DNA of 64,000 nucleotides from an uncultured Planctomycetota bacterium (GTDB lineage Bacteria; Planctomycetota; Phycisphaerae; UBA1845; UTPLA1): NCBI GenBank assembly GCA_900696465.1, contig CAADGE010000033.1, positions 57,133 to 121,132 of the forward strand, read 5' to 3'. The stretch's first letter is position 1, and every line of letters begins with the position of its first letter. Shown here piece after piece: positions 24,887 to 32,461 of this stretch. Below the pieces are notes generated by a model. The model made no database searches. It had not been told where the DNA came from and saw only the letters and a program-made list of their open reading frames with translations. A program made the position numbers and the translations under genes.

Positions 24887-25057
24887 GGGGGATGACCTTC
24901 CTCATTTTCCGATGCTAAGGTACTTGATTGACTCTGACTGCCGATGGCCTTCATGGATTATAAGATATGGAAATATAATAAGTTACTGTTTCTTCGAGCT
25001 CGGCCGGATTTCGACGTACGTCGCGCTGAACGGAGTAATGCTTTCTCCGAGAGAAGA

Positions 25058-25084
25058 TTGACGATCCTGCGCAGGAGGTATAAT
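25058..25084 (+). promoter_or_regulatory. Promoter with short spacer and palindromic operator candidate
   Basis: TTGACG (25058-25063) and perfect TATAAT (25079-25084) are separated by only 15 bases. The spacer contains the 10-base perfect palindrome CCTGCGCAGG (25066-25075), positioned where a bound regulator would block or remodel the promoter. It lies 84 bases before the first gene of the 25-28 kb cluster. Confidence 0.5.
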
Positions 25085-25167
25085 GCTTCTTGCCGATGGG
25101 CCTAGAGGCTTTTCTGTGCCTCGGACGAGACATCCGGTTTTGACACTGCGAACGCAGAGGTCGTCAC

Positions 25168-26076
25168 ATGTCTCACGCAAGGCAACTATTTCGGGCCTTC
25201 TCTCTCGTTGAATTGCTGGTTGCGATTTCTATCGTCTCGCTTCTGGCTGCGGTCGGCATCCCGTCGCTAGCAAGAGTTCGCAGCAACGCGGCGGAGGCGA
25301 CATGTCTCGAAAACCTGCGCCAGTTGACGATGGCCTCCACGGCATATGCAACTGAAGATGCCTCGACTCTGCTCCTTCCCGCGCATCCGATCTCAGATGT
25401 CAACGAACTCCATGATGAGGGTTTCTTTGATTACGGAGGCGGGACAGGCGCAGAGAACATCTGGTCTGGAGCGCGCTGGGGAAAGCTGAGTTCACGTCGC
25501 GCCGAGACAAGACCACTCAATCGGACGCTGTTCGGACAGGTCGGCGCGAACACGGACTACTCGCTGTTTCGATGCGCGGCAGATTTCGGCCTGCCGCCTC
25601 GTGAGTACGTAGGTGCAGGCGATTACTGGGATGGAGCCATGGAAAACCAGCCCATGCACGTCTCGGTGGGGACCAGCTACTGGGGCAATGCCTATCGCGG
25701 AATCGGCCCAACGGGAACAGATCAGGTCAGGCGATTCTGGTCAGTAGGCGTGTTCCTGCGCCCCGCATTCCGAGTTCCATCTCCATCTGAGACGGTCTTG
25801 TACGGCGAAGCGATCGCATGGGAACAGATCGCTTTAACGGGCAACGCAGGCGGCGGGGCAGTCTTCATGCTGAGAGGCACCGAAAGCTGGCATCGGGGAG
25901 GTCGGTTCAATCTGAGTTTCGCCGATGGTCACGCAAGAGCATTGCGGCTGCTGGCGGGTTCTCTCCATCAAGGGTCGGAGCCCGGCGATTCCCCGCTTGC
26001 TTCGCTCCATGTTCGCGGAACAGGTTTCCGATTTGATTGTCGTCCGGATGGGTTGATCGAAGACAAGCCGAACTGA
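25168..26076 (+). CDS. Prepilin-type (pseudopilin-like) protein
   Basis: A 302-residue protein with a type IV prepilin N-terminus: short basic leader, cleavage region RAFSLVELLVAI with the conserved Glu at +5, and a hydrophobic helix (about 14-35). The C-terminal half contains WHRGGRFNLSFADGHARAL, the H-x(n)-DG motif of the planctomycete prepilin-like families (DUF1559 and relatives). It would be processed by a prepilin peptidase and anchored or assembled at the inner membrane. AGAGG seven bases before ATG 25168 supports the start. It is first in a four-gene same-strand cluster. Confidence 0.85.
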   Translation: MSHARQLFRAFSLVELLVAISIVSLLAAVGIPSLARVRSNAAEATCLENLRQLTMASTAYATEDASTLLLPAHPISDVNELHDEGFFDYGGGTGAENIWSGARWGKLSSRRAETRPLNRTLFGQVGANTDYSLFRCAADFGLPPREYVGAGDYWDGAMENQPMHVSVGTSYWGNAYRGIGPTGTDQVRRFWSVGVFLRPAFRVPSPSETVLYGEAIAWEQIALTGNAGGGAVFMLRGTESWHRGGRFNLSFADGHARALRLLAGSLHQGSEPGDSPLASLHVRGTGFRFDCRPDGLIEDKPN

Positions 26077-26139
26077 TGGCACGAATTGGAGTCCTCGGAG
26101 TTGCAGCTATCGCTAGAGCCGGCCCTGAAGGGGCGTCTG

Positions 26140-27117
26140 ATGATCCGGAAGTCGTTGCTGTTTGGCCTGTTCTTGTCAGCAGTCGCCGTGATCGCTGGAT
26201 TGAGCTCGCGTCTCTGGCAAGCTACCGCGCCACCACTGGTCGTCGTGGATGGCAATCCAGCGTACATCGGGAAGTGGATTAGCAAGGAAACGATTCGCGG
26301 ACGCATCAGACTTCGGAACGCAAGCGGCCAGCCATCCGTTATCAAGCGTATCGAGAAGTACTGCGGATGTCTTCTTGTCAACGCTGGCAGACTGCCGCTT
26401 TCCGTACCGGCTGATTCGTGCATCGATATGGATTATGTCTTAGCGCCCGCTGATTCCGAGGGAGCCATCGAGCACGTGGTGGAAGTTCACTGCGAAGGTT
26501 ACTCGGAGGCCTTCAGAATTGTTCTCCGGGGTGAGATCAACTATCCGCTGCCCCAAGAAGTGGATCTGGGCTCCTTCGAGACACCGCATGAACGAGTGAT
26601 AAGCATGTGCCCGACCGCGGTAGCGCGAGGGTGTGTAATCACCAGCGGTCATTCGATCGATCCCCGAATCATGGTCGTATCCGGCAGTAATGCGTTAGCA
26701 ATTCGCCTGTCGAATTCTGCGAGGGGCGATCCGATCGACTGTGCCGTGGACGTGACCTACGACTGCTGCCCCGTGTCGTCACAGCGTGTGTGGTTGCGAG
26801 GCCATCCCTCCGGTGGGCTCATCGCAGTGCCCGATTCACTTCTGCTTGGTCGTCTGATCGTAGGTGAAGAGCCCGTTGTTCGCGAAGTCATTATTCGGGA
26901 CGAAAACGGGAAATCCTTCGATTTGGATACCATTACGGCTTCAAGCGACGATATTCTGGTGGAGTCGATGCGCCTCGGAGAGTCGTCTGCGCTCCTGCGC
27001 GTGTCTTATCATCCGACCCGGTCGCGCAGCATTGATGATCACATTATGGTACGTACAACAGATGACCGAAGATGCATCGTCGTTCGATGTCGTGGAATGG
27101 CTGAATCTACTCAGTGA
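26140..27117 (+). CDS. DUF1573-like membrane-anchored protein
   Basis: A 325-residue protein with one N-terminal membrane or signal segment (SLLFGLFLSAVAVIAGL) and an extracytoplasmic part. The pattern RGRIRLRNASGQPSVIKRIEKYCGCLLV, with a Cys-Gly-Cys on an immunoglobulin-like strand, matches the DUF1573 domain; a second beta-sandwich follows (about 170-320). DUF1573 proteins are common in Planctomycetota and Bacteroidota, with no established role. ATG 26140 (AAGGGG eight bases upstream) is preferred to ATG 26086. It starts 63 bases after the prepilin-like gene. Confidence 0.7.
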   Translation: MIRKSLLFGLFLSAVAVIAGLSSRLWQATAPPLVVVDGNPAYIGKWISKETIRGRIRLRNASGQPSVIKRIEKYCGCLLVNAGRLPLSVPADSCIDMDYVLAPADSEGAIEHVVEVHCEGYSEAFRIVLRGEINYPLPQEVDLGSFETPHERVISMCPTAVARGCVITSGHSIDPRIMVVSGSNALAIRLSNSARGDPIDCAVDVTYDCCPVSSQRVWLRGHPSGGLIAVPDSLLLGRLIVGEEPVVREVIIRDENGKSFDLDTITASSDDILVESMRLGESSALLRVSYHPTRSRSIDDHIMVRTTDDRRCIVVRCRGMAESTQ

Positions 27118-27181
27118 GGATCTGACCCGTGCGGGCCGGCTCATTGTTTTCGAGGCGTTTCCTTACGAATGGAGTGGCAGA

Positions 27182-27409
27182 ATGAGCAGTCGATCGAACT
27201 CAGGCATCAAAAAACACATCGGGTTTCTGCTGGTTGCAATGATTAGTTTCCTTGCCGGATTCGGCCTGGGCAACCGGGTGCTGGCTCAGCCGATGGGGCA
27301 GATCGAACCCATTCCAGTCCCCGCGGTCAATAAATGCCCTGCGGCGTGCAACGGCACCCTCTGCGGCGGGTCCGCATGCTGGTGCGATGGAGAGGTTTGC
27401 GTGACCTGA
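27182..27409 (+). CDS. Cys-rich exported mini-protein
   Basis: A 75-residue protein of no family I recognise. A basic start (SRSNSGIKKH) leads to a hydrophobic segment (GFLLVAMISFLAGFGLG) and a possible signal-peptidase site after RVLA. The mature part of about 40 residues carries six Cys near its C-terminus, spaced C-x3-C-x4-C-x4-C-x-C-x4-C (KCPAACNGTLC, ACWCDGEVC), suggesting disulphides or metal binding outside the cytoplasm. GGAG precedes ATG 27182. It lies 64 bases after the DUF1573 gene and 85 before the next gene. Confidence 0.65.
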   Translation: MSSRSNSGIKKHIGFLLVAMISFLAGFGLGNRVLAQPMGQIEPIPVPAVNKCPAACNGTLCGGSACWCDGEVCVT

Positions 27410-27494
27410 AAATTCAAGGAGCCAAACTGCAGCTGGTTTGATCGTTGCGTGAGCATTCTAGAAGTTTTAGGTCCGAGCAGGGAGTTCCTATCCG

Positions 27495-28349
27495 ATGAGC
27501 ATGCGCTACATCTTTGCCGCCACGTGTCTGGTTGCCTTCGCAGGAGGCGTCTTCGTCGCGATTCGTACCCTGAAGAAGTCGGATCCTCCAGGAGACTGGA
27601 TGCCGACCGCCACGTTGGATCAACGTGTGGCTGCCTACGAGAAGGAGCAGACCTGGGGGGCGTGCGCCTTCACGCCGATAGCGGATACAGATGCGTTTCG
27701 GGTCGCATTGATGAACATGCCGCTCCGCGTGCTGGGCACGATTGATCCCGAACATGTGGATACGCTGAGAGAAGTCCTCTATGAGCAGCTTAACGCACGT
27801 CGCACTGGATCTCTCGAACGATACCGCGATACCTGCATGAAGAATCGCCGCCCGCTGATCGATTCGCGCAATCGAGATTGGGTCGCTCGTAAGTACGCGT
27901 TGCGTTTCGGGGAAGATCTCCCGAATGATGCATCGCCGGATGACGTCTTTGCGAGGTTCTGGCGCGAGGAGTACGATACTTTACAGGGTGGCAGACGTTT
28001 TCGTGAGTTGTGTCTGGAAGAAGGGGGCGCGCTCATGATTGTCGGTGATGTGCGGAGCGCGGACCTGGTCACCTTCATGTTGCCGGAAGAGCAGAAACGC
28101 TGGTTTACTTGGTCTGGCGCCCGCCGGTTGCATTCCACTGAGATGTTCCTCTCGCCGCGTTCTCTCGATGAATTGTTACAAACCAATCAAGTCTGCAAGT
28201 TGGCTGAGGTCATCCTGATCATTCGGAGCGAGAATGAAGATGTCTGGTGCTGGCTCTCGCAATGGTATCTCGAGCCGGACACCCTGGAATGGCACGTGCG
28301 CGGTTCCTGGGCAGTTTGTTCCCGGCGCAGGTACGACATACCAATCTGA
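27495..28349 (+). CDS. Membrane-anchored protein of unknown function
   Basis: A 284-residue protein that I do not recognise. It has one N-terminal hydrophobic helix (YIFAATCLVAFAGGVFVAI) and then an acidic, Trp- and Arg-rich soluble part. This includes YVRKYALRFGEDLP-like VARKYALRFGEDLPNDAS, FARFWREEYDTL and near the end ENEDVWCWLSQWYLEPDTLEW. It is the fourth gene of the same-strand cluster that begins at 25168, and like its neighbours it is less GC-rich than the housekeeping genes. The topology suggests it faces the periplasm. Confidence 0.6.
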   Translation: MSMRYIFAATCLVAFAGGVFVAIRTLKKSDPPGDWMPTATLDQRVAAYEKEQTWGACAFTPIADTDAFRVALMNMPLRVLGTIDPEHVDTLREVLYEQLNARRTGSLERYRDTCMKNRRPLIDSRNRDWVARKYALRFGEDLPNDASPDDVFARFWREEYDTLQGGRRFRELCLEEGGALMIVGDVRSADLVTFMLPEEQKRWFTWSGARRLHSTEMFLSPRSLDELLQTNQVCKLAEVILIIRSENEDVWCWLSQWYLEPDTLEWHVRGSWAVCSRRRYDIPI

Positions 28350-28739
28350 TTGTGACTCGGCCACCGTCTGCCTGTCAGTGCAGATGTGCAGGGTGTCCTG
28401 ACGAATCTCTGCCGCTCGTTGACACTTCTTGACCATGCCACTGGCGCGCAACGCAGGCACAGCCCAGAGAGCCGCGGTGCTCTCCTAACCACCTGTAAAA
28501 TAAATGCTTTATCATGGTGATCTTGCCCATCGTCGCTGGTCACGACCGGAGCAGCGTGTGGTGAAAGTAGCGGCCGGCGTCCTCACCGGCCGAGGAAGGC
28601 GAGCAACCATTACGAAAAAGCGAGGCGATTCTCGGCAAGGCGGCTTTTACCACGGGCAGATCGTGCAATTTGACCAGAGCTGCTGCGGACCTCGCGGGGC
28701 ATTACGCCGATGCTTATGATGCCGCTCAGGCAGGATGCC
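28350..28739. other. Intergenic region before alr, with weak hairpin
   Basis: 390 bases without a supported gene. A 6-bp hairpin (GAGAGC 28467-28472 with GCTCTC 28479-28484) lies about 120 bases after the preceding stop and could be a weak terminator, but no T-run follows. A consensus TTGACA at 28419-28424 lacks a partner -10 box at the right distance. Confidence 0.4.
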
Positions 28740-29912
28740 ATGCGCTCGGACCTTGTCGCACACATCAACACGGACGACCTGTTGCACAACTACCGTGTCT
28801 TGCGCGCCCGCTGCGGGCCGAAGGTTCGCTTCTGCGCGCCTCTCAAAGCGGATGCCTACGGTCATGGATTGCGGACGGTGGCTCCGGTGCTACGAGAGGC
28901 CGGCGCTGATTGTGCAGCCGTTGCGACCCTCCAGGAGGCCGCAGAGCTTCGCGAGACCGGCTGGGACCGCCCTATCCTGGTACTCGGCAATGTCCTTGCA
29001 GTACCGCAGTTGAGCGAGCGCGAAGCGCGGTTTTCCGAAGTGATCAGGCATCGCCTGAGCTTGACGGTGGCCGACGCTTCGACAATTGACTGCATCGCTC
29101 GGCACGGCAACGGATCGAGAGTCGACGTACACCTCAAGGTCGATACCGGCATGGGTCGCATGGGGGCGACACCGATGGAAGCGGTCGCACTGCTGCGGCG
29201 CTGTATGAAAGTCCCGCAGATACGACTCGCAGGCATCTATTCGCATTTCGCAACGGCGGACTTGAGCGACCAGGACATGGCACAGCAGCAGCTCCGGTCA
29301 TTTCGGGAGCTGTTGGATGGCGCCGGCCGCGACCTGCCGGTCAGCACGCTGCGCCATCTGGCCAACAGTGCCGCGACGATCACCCTGCCCGATGCGCATT
29401 TCGACATGGTGCGACCGGGCCTGGCGCTCTACGGATACCTGCCATCGGCCCACATGGCATCGCAGATTGACCTGCGACCGGTCCTCCGGCTGGTCACCCA
29501 TGTCACGCTGGTAAAAGAGCTGCCTGCCGGGCACTGCATCGGGTACGGCCGCACCTACGTCACGAAACGGCCCACGCGGATAGGCATCCTGCCCGTGGGC
29601 TACTCGGACGGTTACGTCCGCGCGCTCTCGAATCGGGCCGTCGTCGGCCTCGCCGGGGGGGATGCGCCGGTCATCGGGCGGGTCAGCATGGACCAGCTGG
29701 CCGTCGATCTGACAGACCTGCCGGACGCGGTTTGCGGGTCCGAGGCGACACTGATCGACAACCGGCCTGATCGCCCCAACAGCGTGCAATCCATTGCTGA
29801 TCGGTTAGGAACCATTCCCTACGAGGTCACTTGCCTGCTGGGCCGGCGAATCGACCGCGTTGCCGTCGGCAAATCCTGCGCCAAACCGCCCCTCGTACCG
29901 TCCAATACCTAA
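28740..29912 (+). CDS. alr: Alanine racemase
   Basis: PLP enzyme that makes D-alanine for peptidoglycan. The 390-residue product has the PLP lysine in FCAPLKADAYGHG, the DTGMGRMG and SHFATAD blocks of the barrel, and the C-terminal beta domain with catalytic tyrosine region CIGYGRTYVT and RVSMDQLAVDLTD. ATG 28740 is chosen because AGGA lies five to eight bases upstream and HINTDDLLHNY follows as in the family; ATGs at 28710, 28716 and 28719 in frame are less likely. It implies a peptidoglycan-containing cell wall. Confidence 0.95.
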   Translation: MRSDLVAHINTDDLLHNYRVLRARCGPKVRFCAPLKADAYGHGLRTVAPVLREAGADCAAVATLQEAAELRETGWDRPILVLGNVLAVPQLSEREARFSEVIRHRLSLTVADASTIDCIARHGNGSRVDVHLKVDTGMGRMGATPMEAVALLRRCMKVPQIRLAGIYSHFATADLSDQDMAQQQLRSFRELLDGAGRDLPVSTLRHLANSAATITLPDAHFDMVRPGLALYGYLPSAHMASQIDLRPVLRLVTHVTLVKELPAGHCIGYGRTYVTKRPTRIGILPVGYSDGYVRALSNRAVVGLAGGDAPVIGRVSMDQLAVDLTDLPDAVCGSEATLIDNRPDRPNSVQSIADRLGTIPYEVTCLLGRRIDRVAVGKSCAKPPLVPSNT

Positions 29913-30096
29913 ACCGCAACTGCCTCCCGGGCCGATGTGTATGACGCTGGTAGGGGCAATATGCCGCCAATCTGTCGAGAATCGAGGTCGAAGCGTTCCG
30001 ACCGGGAAGCCCTCGGCTGAGACGATGGACAGGATAAGCCCGGCGCGTTTAGATTGATCATCTACCTCGCGAGCGGGCTCACAAGGAGTAATCTTC

Positions 30097-30360
30097 ATGA
30101 GGCGTCCGCTTATCATCCGCATTGCGACTTCCCGCATGTTCCTGCCCGTTCTCTTTGGTGGGATGGCTCTTCAGGTCAATCTCGGCGGGTGCGATGCCGA
30201 CGTGAGAAATGCCGTCCTGACGGGCGTTTCAACGTCCCTGACCTCGCTTTCCTCTGCGCTGATCAATGCCTTCTTCATGTCGTTGCTCGACGCCGGAACG
30301 TCCACGACGCAGCCGGTCGTCCAGGCGACCTTCGACATGCTCTGGGGCACGCTCGGCTGA
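30097..30360 (+). CDS. Small exported protein A (tandem family)
   Basis: An 87-residue protein of unknown function with a basic N-terminus, a hydrophobic signal segment (MFLPVLFGGMALQVNLGGC) ending in a lipobox-like LGGC, and a helical Ser/Thr/Leu-rich remainder: VLTGVSTSLTSLSSALINAFF, ending TFDMLWGTLG. It is first of three adjacent genes for similar small exported proteins. AAGGAG nine bases before ATG 30097 is strong. It is followed by its own terminator. Confidence 0.65.
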   Translation: MRRPLIIRIATSRMFLPVLFGGMALQVNLGGCDADVRNAVLTGVSTSLTSLSSALINAFFMSLLDAGTSTTQPVVQATFDMLWGTLG

Positions 30361-30396
30361 CGCTGCGGCTCAGAGATTTACACGTAGTTTACTGTG

Positions 30397-30425
30397 AAGC
30401 CGACGGGTAGTTCATCCGTCGGCTT
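30397..30425 (+). terminator. Rho-independent terminator after small gene A
   Basis: Perfect 10-bp stem AAGCCGACGG (30397-30406) with CCGTCGGCTT (30416-30425), nine-base loop, followed by TCTCT. It starts 36 bases after the stop of the small gene at 30097-30360 and makes that gene a separate unit. Confidence 0.75.
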
Positions 30426-30491
30426 TCTCTGTTGCGCCGCGGACCGATCCGCTCCGGAAGGCCCTCGGCGGTATCGACATCGATGGTGGAA

Positions 30492-30520
30492 TTGCGAACC
30501 CGGCATCCATCCGATATATA
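30492..30520 (+). promoter_or_regulatory. Promoter candidate for small genes B and C
   Basis: TTGCGA (30492-30497), 17-base spacer, TATATA (30515-30520), between the terminator and the start at 30547. The same TTGCGA -35 occurs in the rplA promoter. Confidence 0.4.
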
Positions 30521-30546
30521 GTGATCGCCCGTGGCGTGGAGAAGTT

Positions 30547-30750
30547 ATGCGACGAAGTAACCGCGCACTGTTGCGACGATGCCCTCGGCTGGGCGGCTTT
30601 CTGGCGGCCCTCTTTGTCGTCCAGCAGGTCGGCTGTCTGCCGAACAATGCCTTTAGCCAGGTGCTGGCCGAGAACATTCTCCTCACCAGCGCGGTGATCG
30701 TGCAGTCGCTGACCTCGATCTTCTTCAACACCCTCTTTGGGGTTATCTGA
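30547..30750 (+). CDS. Small exported protein B (tandem family)
   Basis: A 67-residue protein: basic start, signal segment (LGGFLAALFVVQQVGC) with lipobox-like QVGC, then a short helical mature part (FSQVLAENILLTSAVIVQSL, ending TSIFFNTLFGVI). It resembles the genes on each side in length, lipobox-like Cys and a hydrophobic Ser/Thr/Asn helix. GGAGAAG lies just before ATG 30547. Its TGA is one base before the ATG of the next small gene, so the two are coupled. Confidence 0.65.
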   Translation: MRRSNRALLRRCPRLGGFLAALFVVQQVGCLPNNAFSQVLAENILLTSAVIVQSLTSIFFNTLFGVI

Positions 30751-30751
30751 C

Positions 30752-31006
30752 ATGCCATCGAATCCGGATGCCGGAAATCATCGCGAAAACCCCTTCACGG
30801 GCCGTCGCTGCCGCTCGCTGCGGATAACACGCTTTCTGCGCCGCGCCAAGGTTGCATTGCTGGCGGTGGCCGGGCTGCCCGTACTTCAGGCCACCGGATG
30901 CTACCCCGACCTGCTCGGCGCTCTGAACTTCGAGTTGCAGTCGCTGGTGAATACCACCCTTCTGACGGCGATCAACACGATCGTGTCGAACGTCCTCCGG
31001 CTGTAA
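30752..31006 (+). CDS. Small exported protein C (tandem family)
   Basis: An 84-residue protein with a 30-residue basic leader (TGRRCRSLRITRFLRRAK), a hydrophobic segment (VALLAVAGLPVLQATGC) with a lipobox-like ATGC, and a mature helix (YPDLLGALNFELQSL, then TAINTIVSNVLRL). The Asn/Thr/Leu pattern resembles the two genes upstream. ATG 30752 is one base after the previous stop, which suggests translational coupling. Function is unknown; the neighbours are alr and pepT. Confidence 0.65.
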   Translation: MPSNPDAGNHRENPFTGRRCRSLRITRFLRRAKVALLAVAGLPVLQATGCYPDLLGALNFELQSLVNTTLLTAINTIVSNVLRL

Positions 31007-31080
31007 GACGGGATTTGCACGCAGGCGTGCCGCGCCGTACAACATGTCCACCAATTCCTCTGTAGGTCTGGAGGTGCGAA

Positions 31081-32310
31081 GTGGACACTCTTCTCGATCG
31101 TTTCACCCGTTACGTCAAAGTTGAAACTACCGCCGTCGAAGAGACGAAGGACTATCCCAGCAGCCCGGGTCAACTCGAACTCGGCCGCATGCTGGTCGAC
31201 GAGCTGAAGGCCCTGAAGCTCTCCGATGTCTCGCAGGACGAAAACGGCATCGTCTGGGCAACGGTTCCCGGCAATGTGCCTGGCGCGCCGACGATCGCAT
31301 GGCTCGCGCACATGGATACCTCACCGGAGTTCACGGCGAAGAACGTTAAGCCGATCGTTCACAAGAATTACAACGGCAAGGATATTACTCTGCCGGGCGA
31401 CCCGACGCGGATCATCCGCGTCGATGAAACCGAGGGCATGGCCGACCTCGTGGGTAAGACGCTCATCACGAGCGACGGCACGACGCTGCTCGGAGCGGAC
31501 GACAAGTCCGGTTTGGCGGTCATCATGACGGCGGCGGCGCAGCTCATGGCACACCCGGAGCTCAAGCACGGGCCGATCCGCGTTGTGCTCACCTGCGACG
31601 AAGAAGTGGGACGCGGCACGGACAAGCTGGACCTGGCGAAGATCGGTGCGGCCGTGGGCTACACGCTCGACGGCGATGGCGAGGCCGGACTGGAGAACGA
31701 GACCTGGTCGGCGAACGTCGCCGTCGTGACCATCACCGGCAAGAACATCCACCCCGGCTACGCCAAGGGGCGGATGATCAACGCGATTCGATTGGCGGCG
31801 CAGTTCGTCGAGCGCATTCCGTGGCATTGGCTTTCGCCGGAGACAACGGAGGGTCGAGACGGTTTTCTGCATCCGTATGTCATCGAGGGCGGCGTGCCGG
31901 AGACAAAGATACGCGTTCTCCTGCGAAGTTTTGTGACCGCTGAACTGGATACGCAGGCAAAGGTGCTTCACGCGATTGCCGACACGATCCGCGCCGAGCA
32001 TCCTGGCGCGCGGATCGTCATCGAGATCAAAGAACAGTATCGCAACATGATCGAGTACCTCGCGAAGGACCCGCGGGCGGTCAAGCTGGCGGAGCAGGCG
32101 ATCCGCGCCGCCGGTCTGACGCCGAAATTCAAGAGCATCCGCGGCGGCACGGACGGCTCCAAACTCAGCGAGAAGGGTTTGCCGACGCCGAACCTGTCCG
32201 TGGGAATGCATAATTTTCATTCACCGCTGGAGTTTGCCGTGCTGGAACAGATGGAGAGCGCGGTGAAGATCCTCGTGGAGCTGGCGCAGTTGTGGGGGAA
32301 GGAGAAATAG
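31081..32310 (+). CDS. pepT: Peptidase T (tripeptide aminopeptidase)
   Basis: Cytoplasmic M20 zinc metallopeptidase that removes the N-terminal residue of tripeptides. Seen: metal-ligand blocks AWLAHMDTSPEF, LLGADDKSGLAV and LTCDEEVGRG, the dimerisation (lid) domain in the middle, and the final SIRGGTDGSKLSEKGLPTPNLSVGMHNFHSP with the last His ligand. The 409-residue length is normal. GGAGG seven to eight bases before GTG 31081 fixes the start. It precedes two peptide transporter genes, which fits peptide use. Confidence 0.94.
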   Translation: MDTLLDRFTRYVKVETTAVEETKDYPSSPGQLELGRMLVDELKALKLSDVSQDENGIVWATVPGNVPGAPTIAWLAHMDTSPEFTAKNVKPIVHKNYNGKDITLPGDPTRIIRVDETEGMADLVGKTLITSDGTTLLGADDKSGLAVIMTAAAQLMAHPELKHGPIRVVLTCDEEVGRGTDKLDLAKIGAAVGYTLDGDGEAGLENETWSANVAVVTITGKNIHPGYAKGRMINAIRLAAQFVERIPWHWLSPETTEGRDGFLHPYVIEGGVPETKIRVLLRSFVTAELDTQAKVLHAIADTIRAEHPGARIVIEIKEQYRNMIEYLAKDPRAVKLAEQAIRAAGLTPKFKSIRGGTDGSKLSEKGLPTPNLSVGMHNFHSPLEFAVLEQMESAVKILVELAQLWGKEK

Positions 32311-32461
32311 CTGACTGCGACTAACGATCGCGAATGAACGTGGCGGCCTGCTGACGCGGATATCGTCTTGAGCGGGGCCGCCGCAAGCGAATTTTGTCAC
32401 TCGTTGATCGTCAGTTGTAATTCTATTCTGGCGCGGTCAATTCTTATTCGAGGACTCGTCC

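Larger units (their letters stand above)
24716..25167. other. Divergent intergenic region, rplA operon / 25-28 kb cluster
   Basis: 452 bases with clearly lower GC in the middle (about 24900-25090) than the flanks. It holds the minus-strand promoter at 24859-24886 and the plus-strand promoter with palindrome at 25058-25084. A further TATAAT at 24974-24979 has no matching -35 box. No RNA gene or coding frame is supported. Confidence 0.5.

Noticed and set aside
24972..24982. A perfect TATAAT at 24974-24979 as promoter of the 25-28 kb cluster
   Set aside because: No -35 box lies 15-19 bases upstream; the TTGACG/TATAAT pair at 25058-25084 is better and closer to the gene.
28440..28500. tRNA-like stretch on the minus strand (GGTTAGGAGAGCACC)
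   Set aside because: It resembles a D arm, but no matching acceptor, anticodon or T arm could be assembled.
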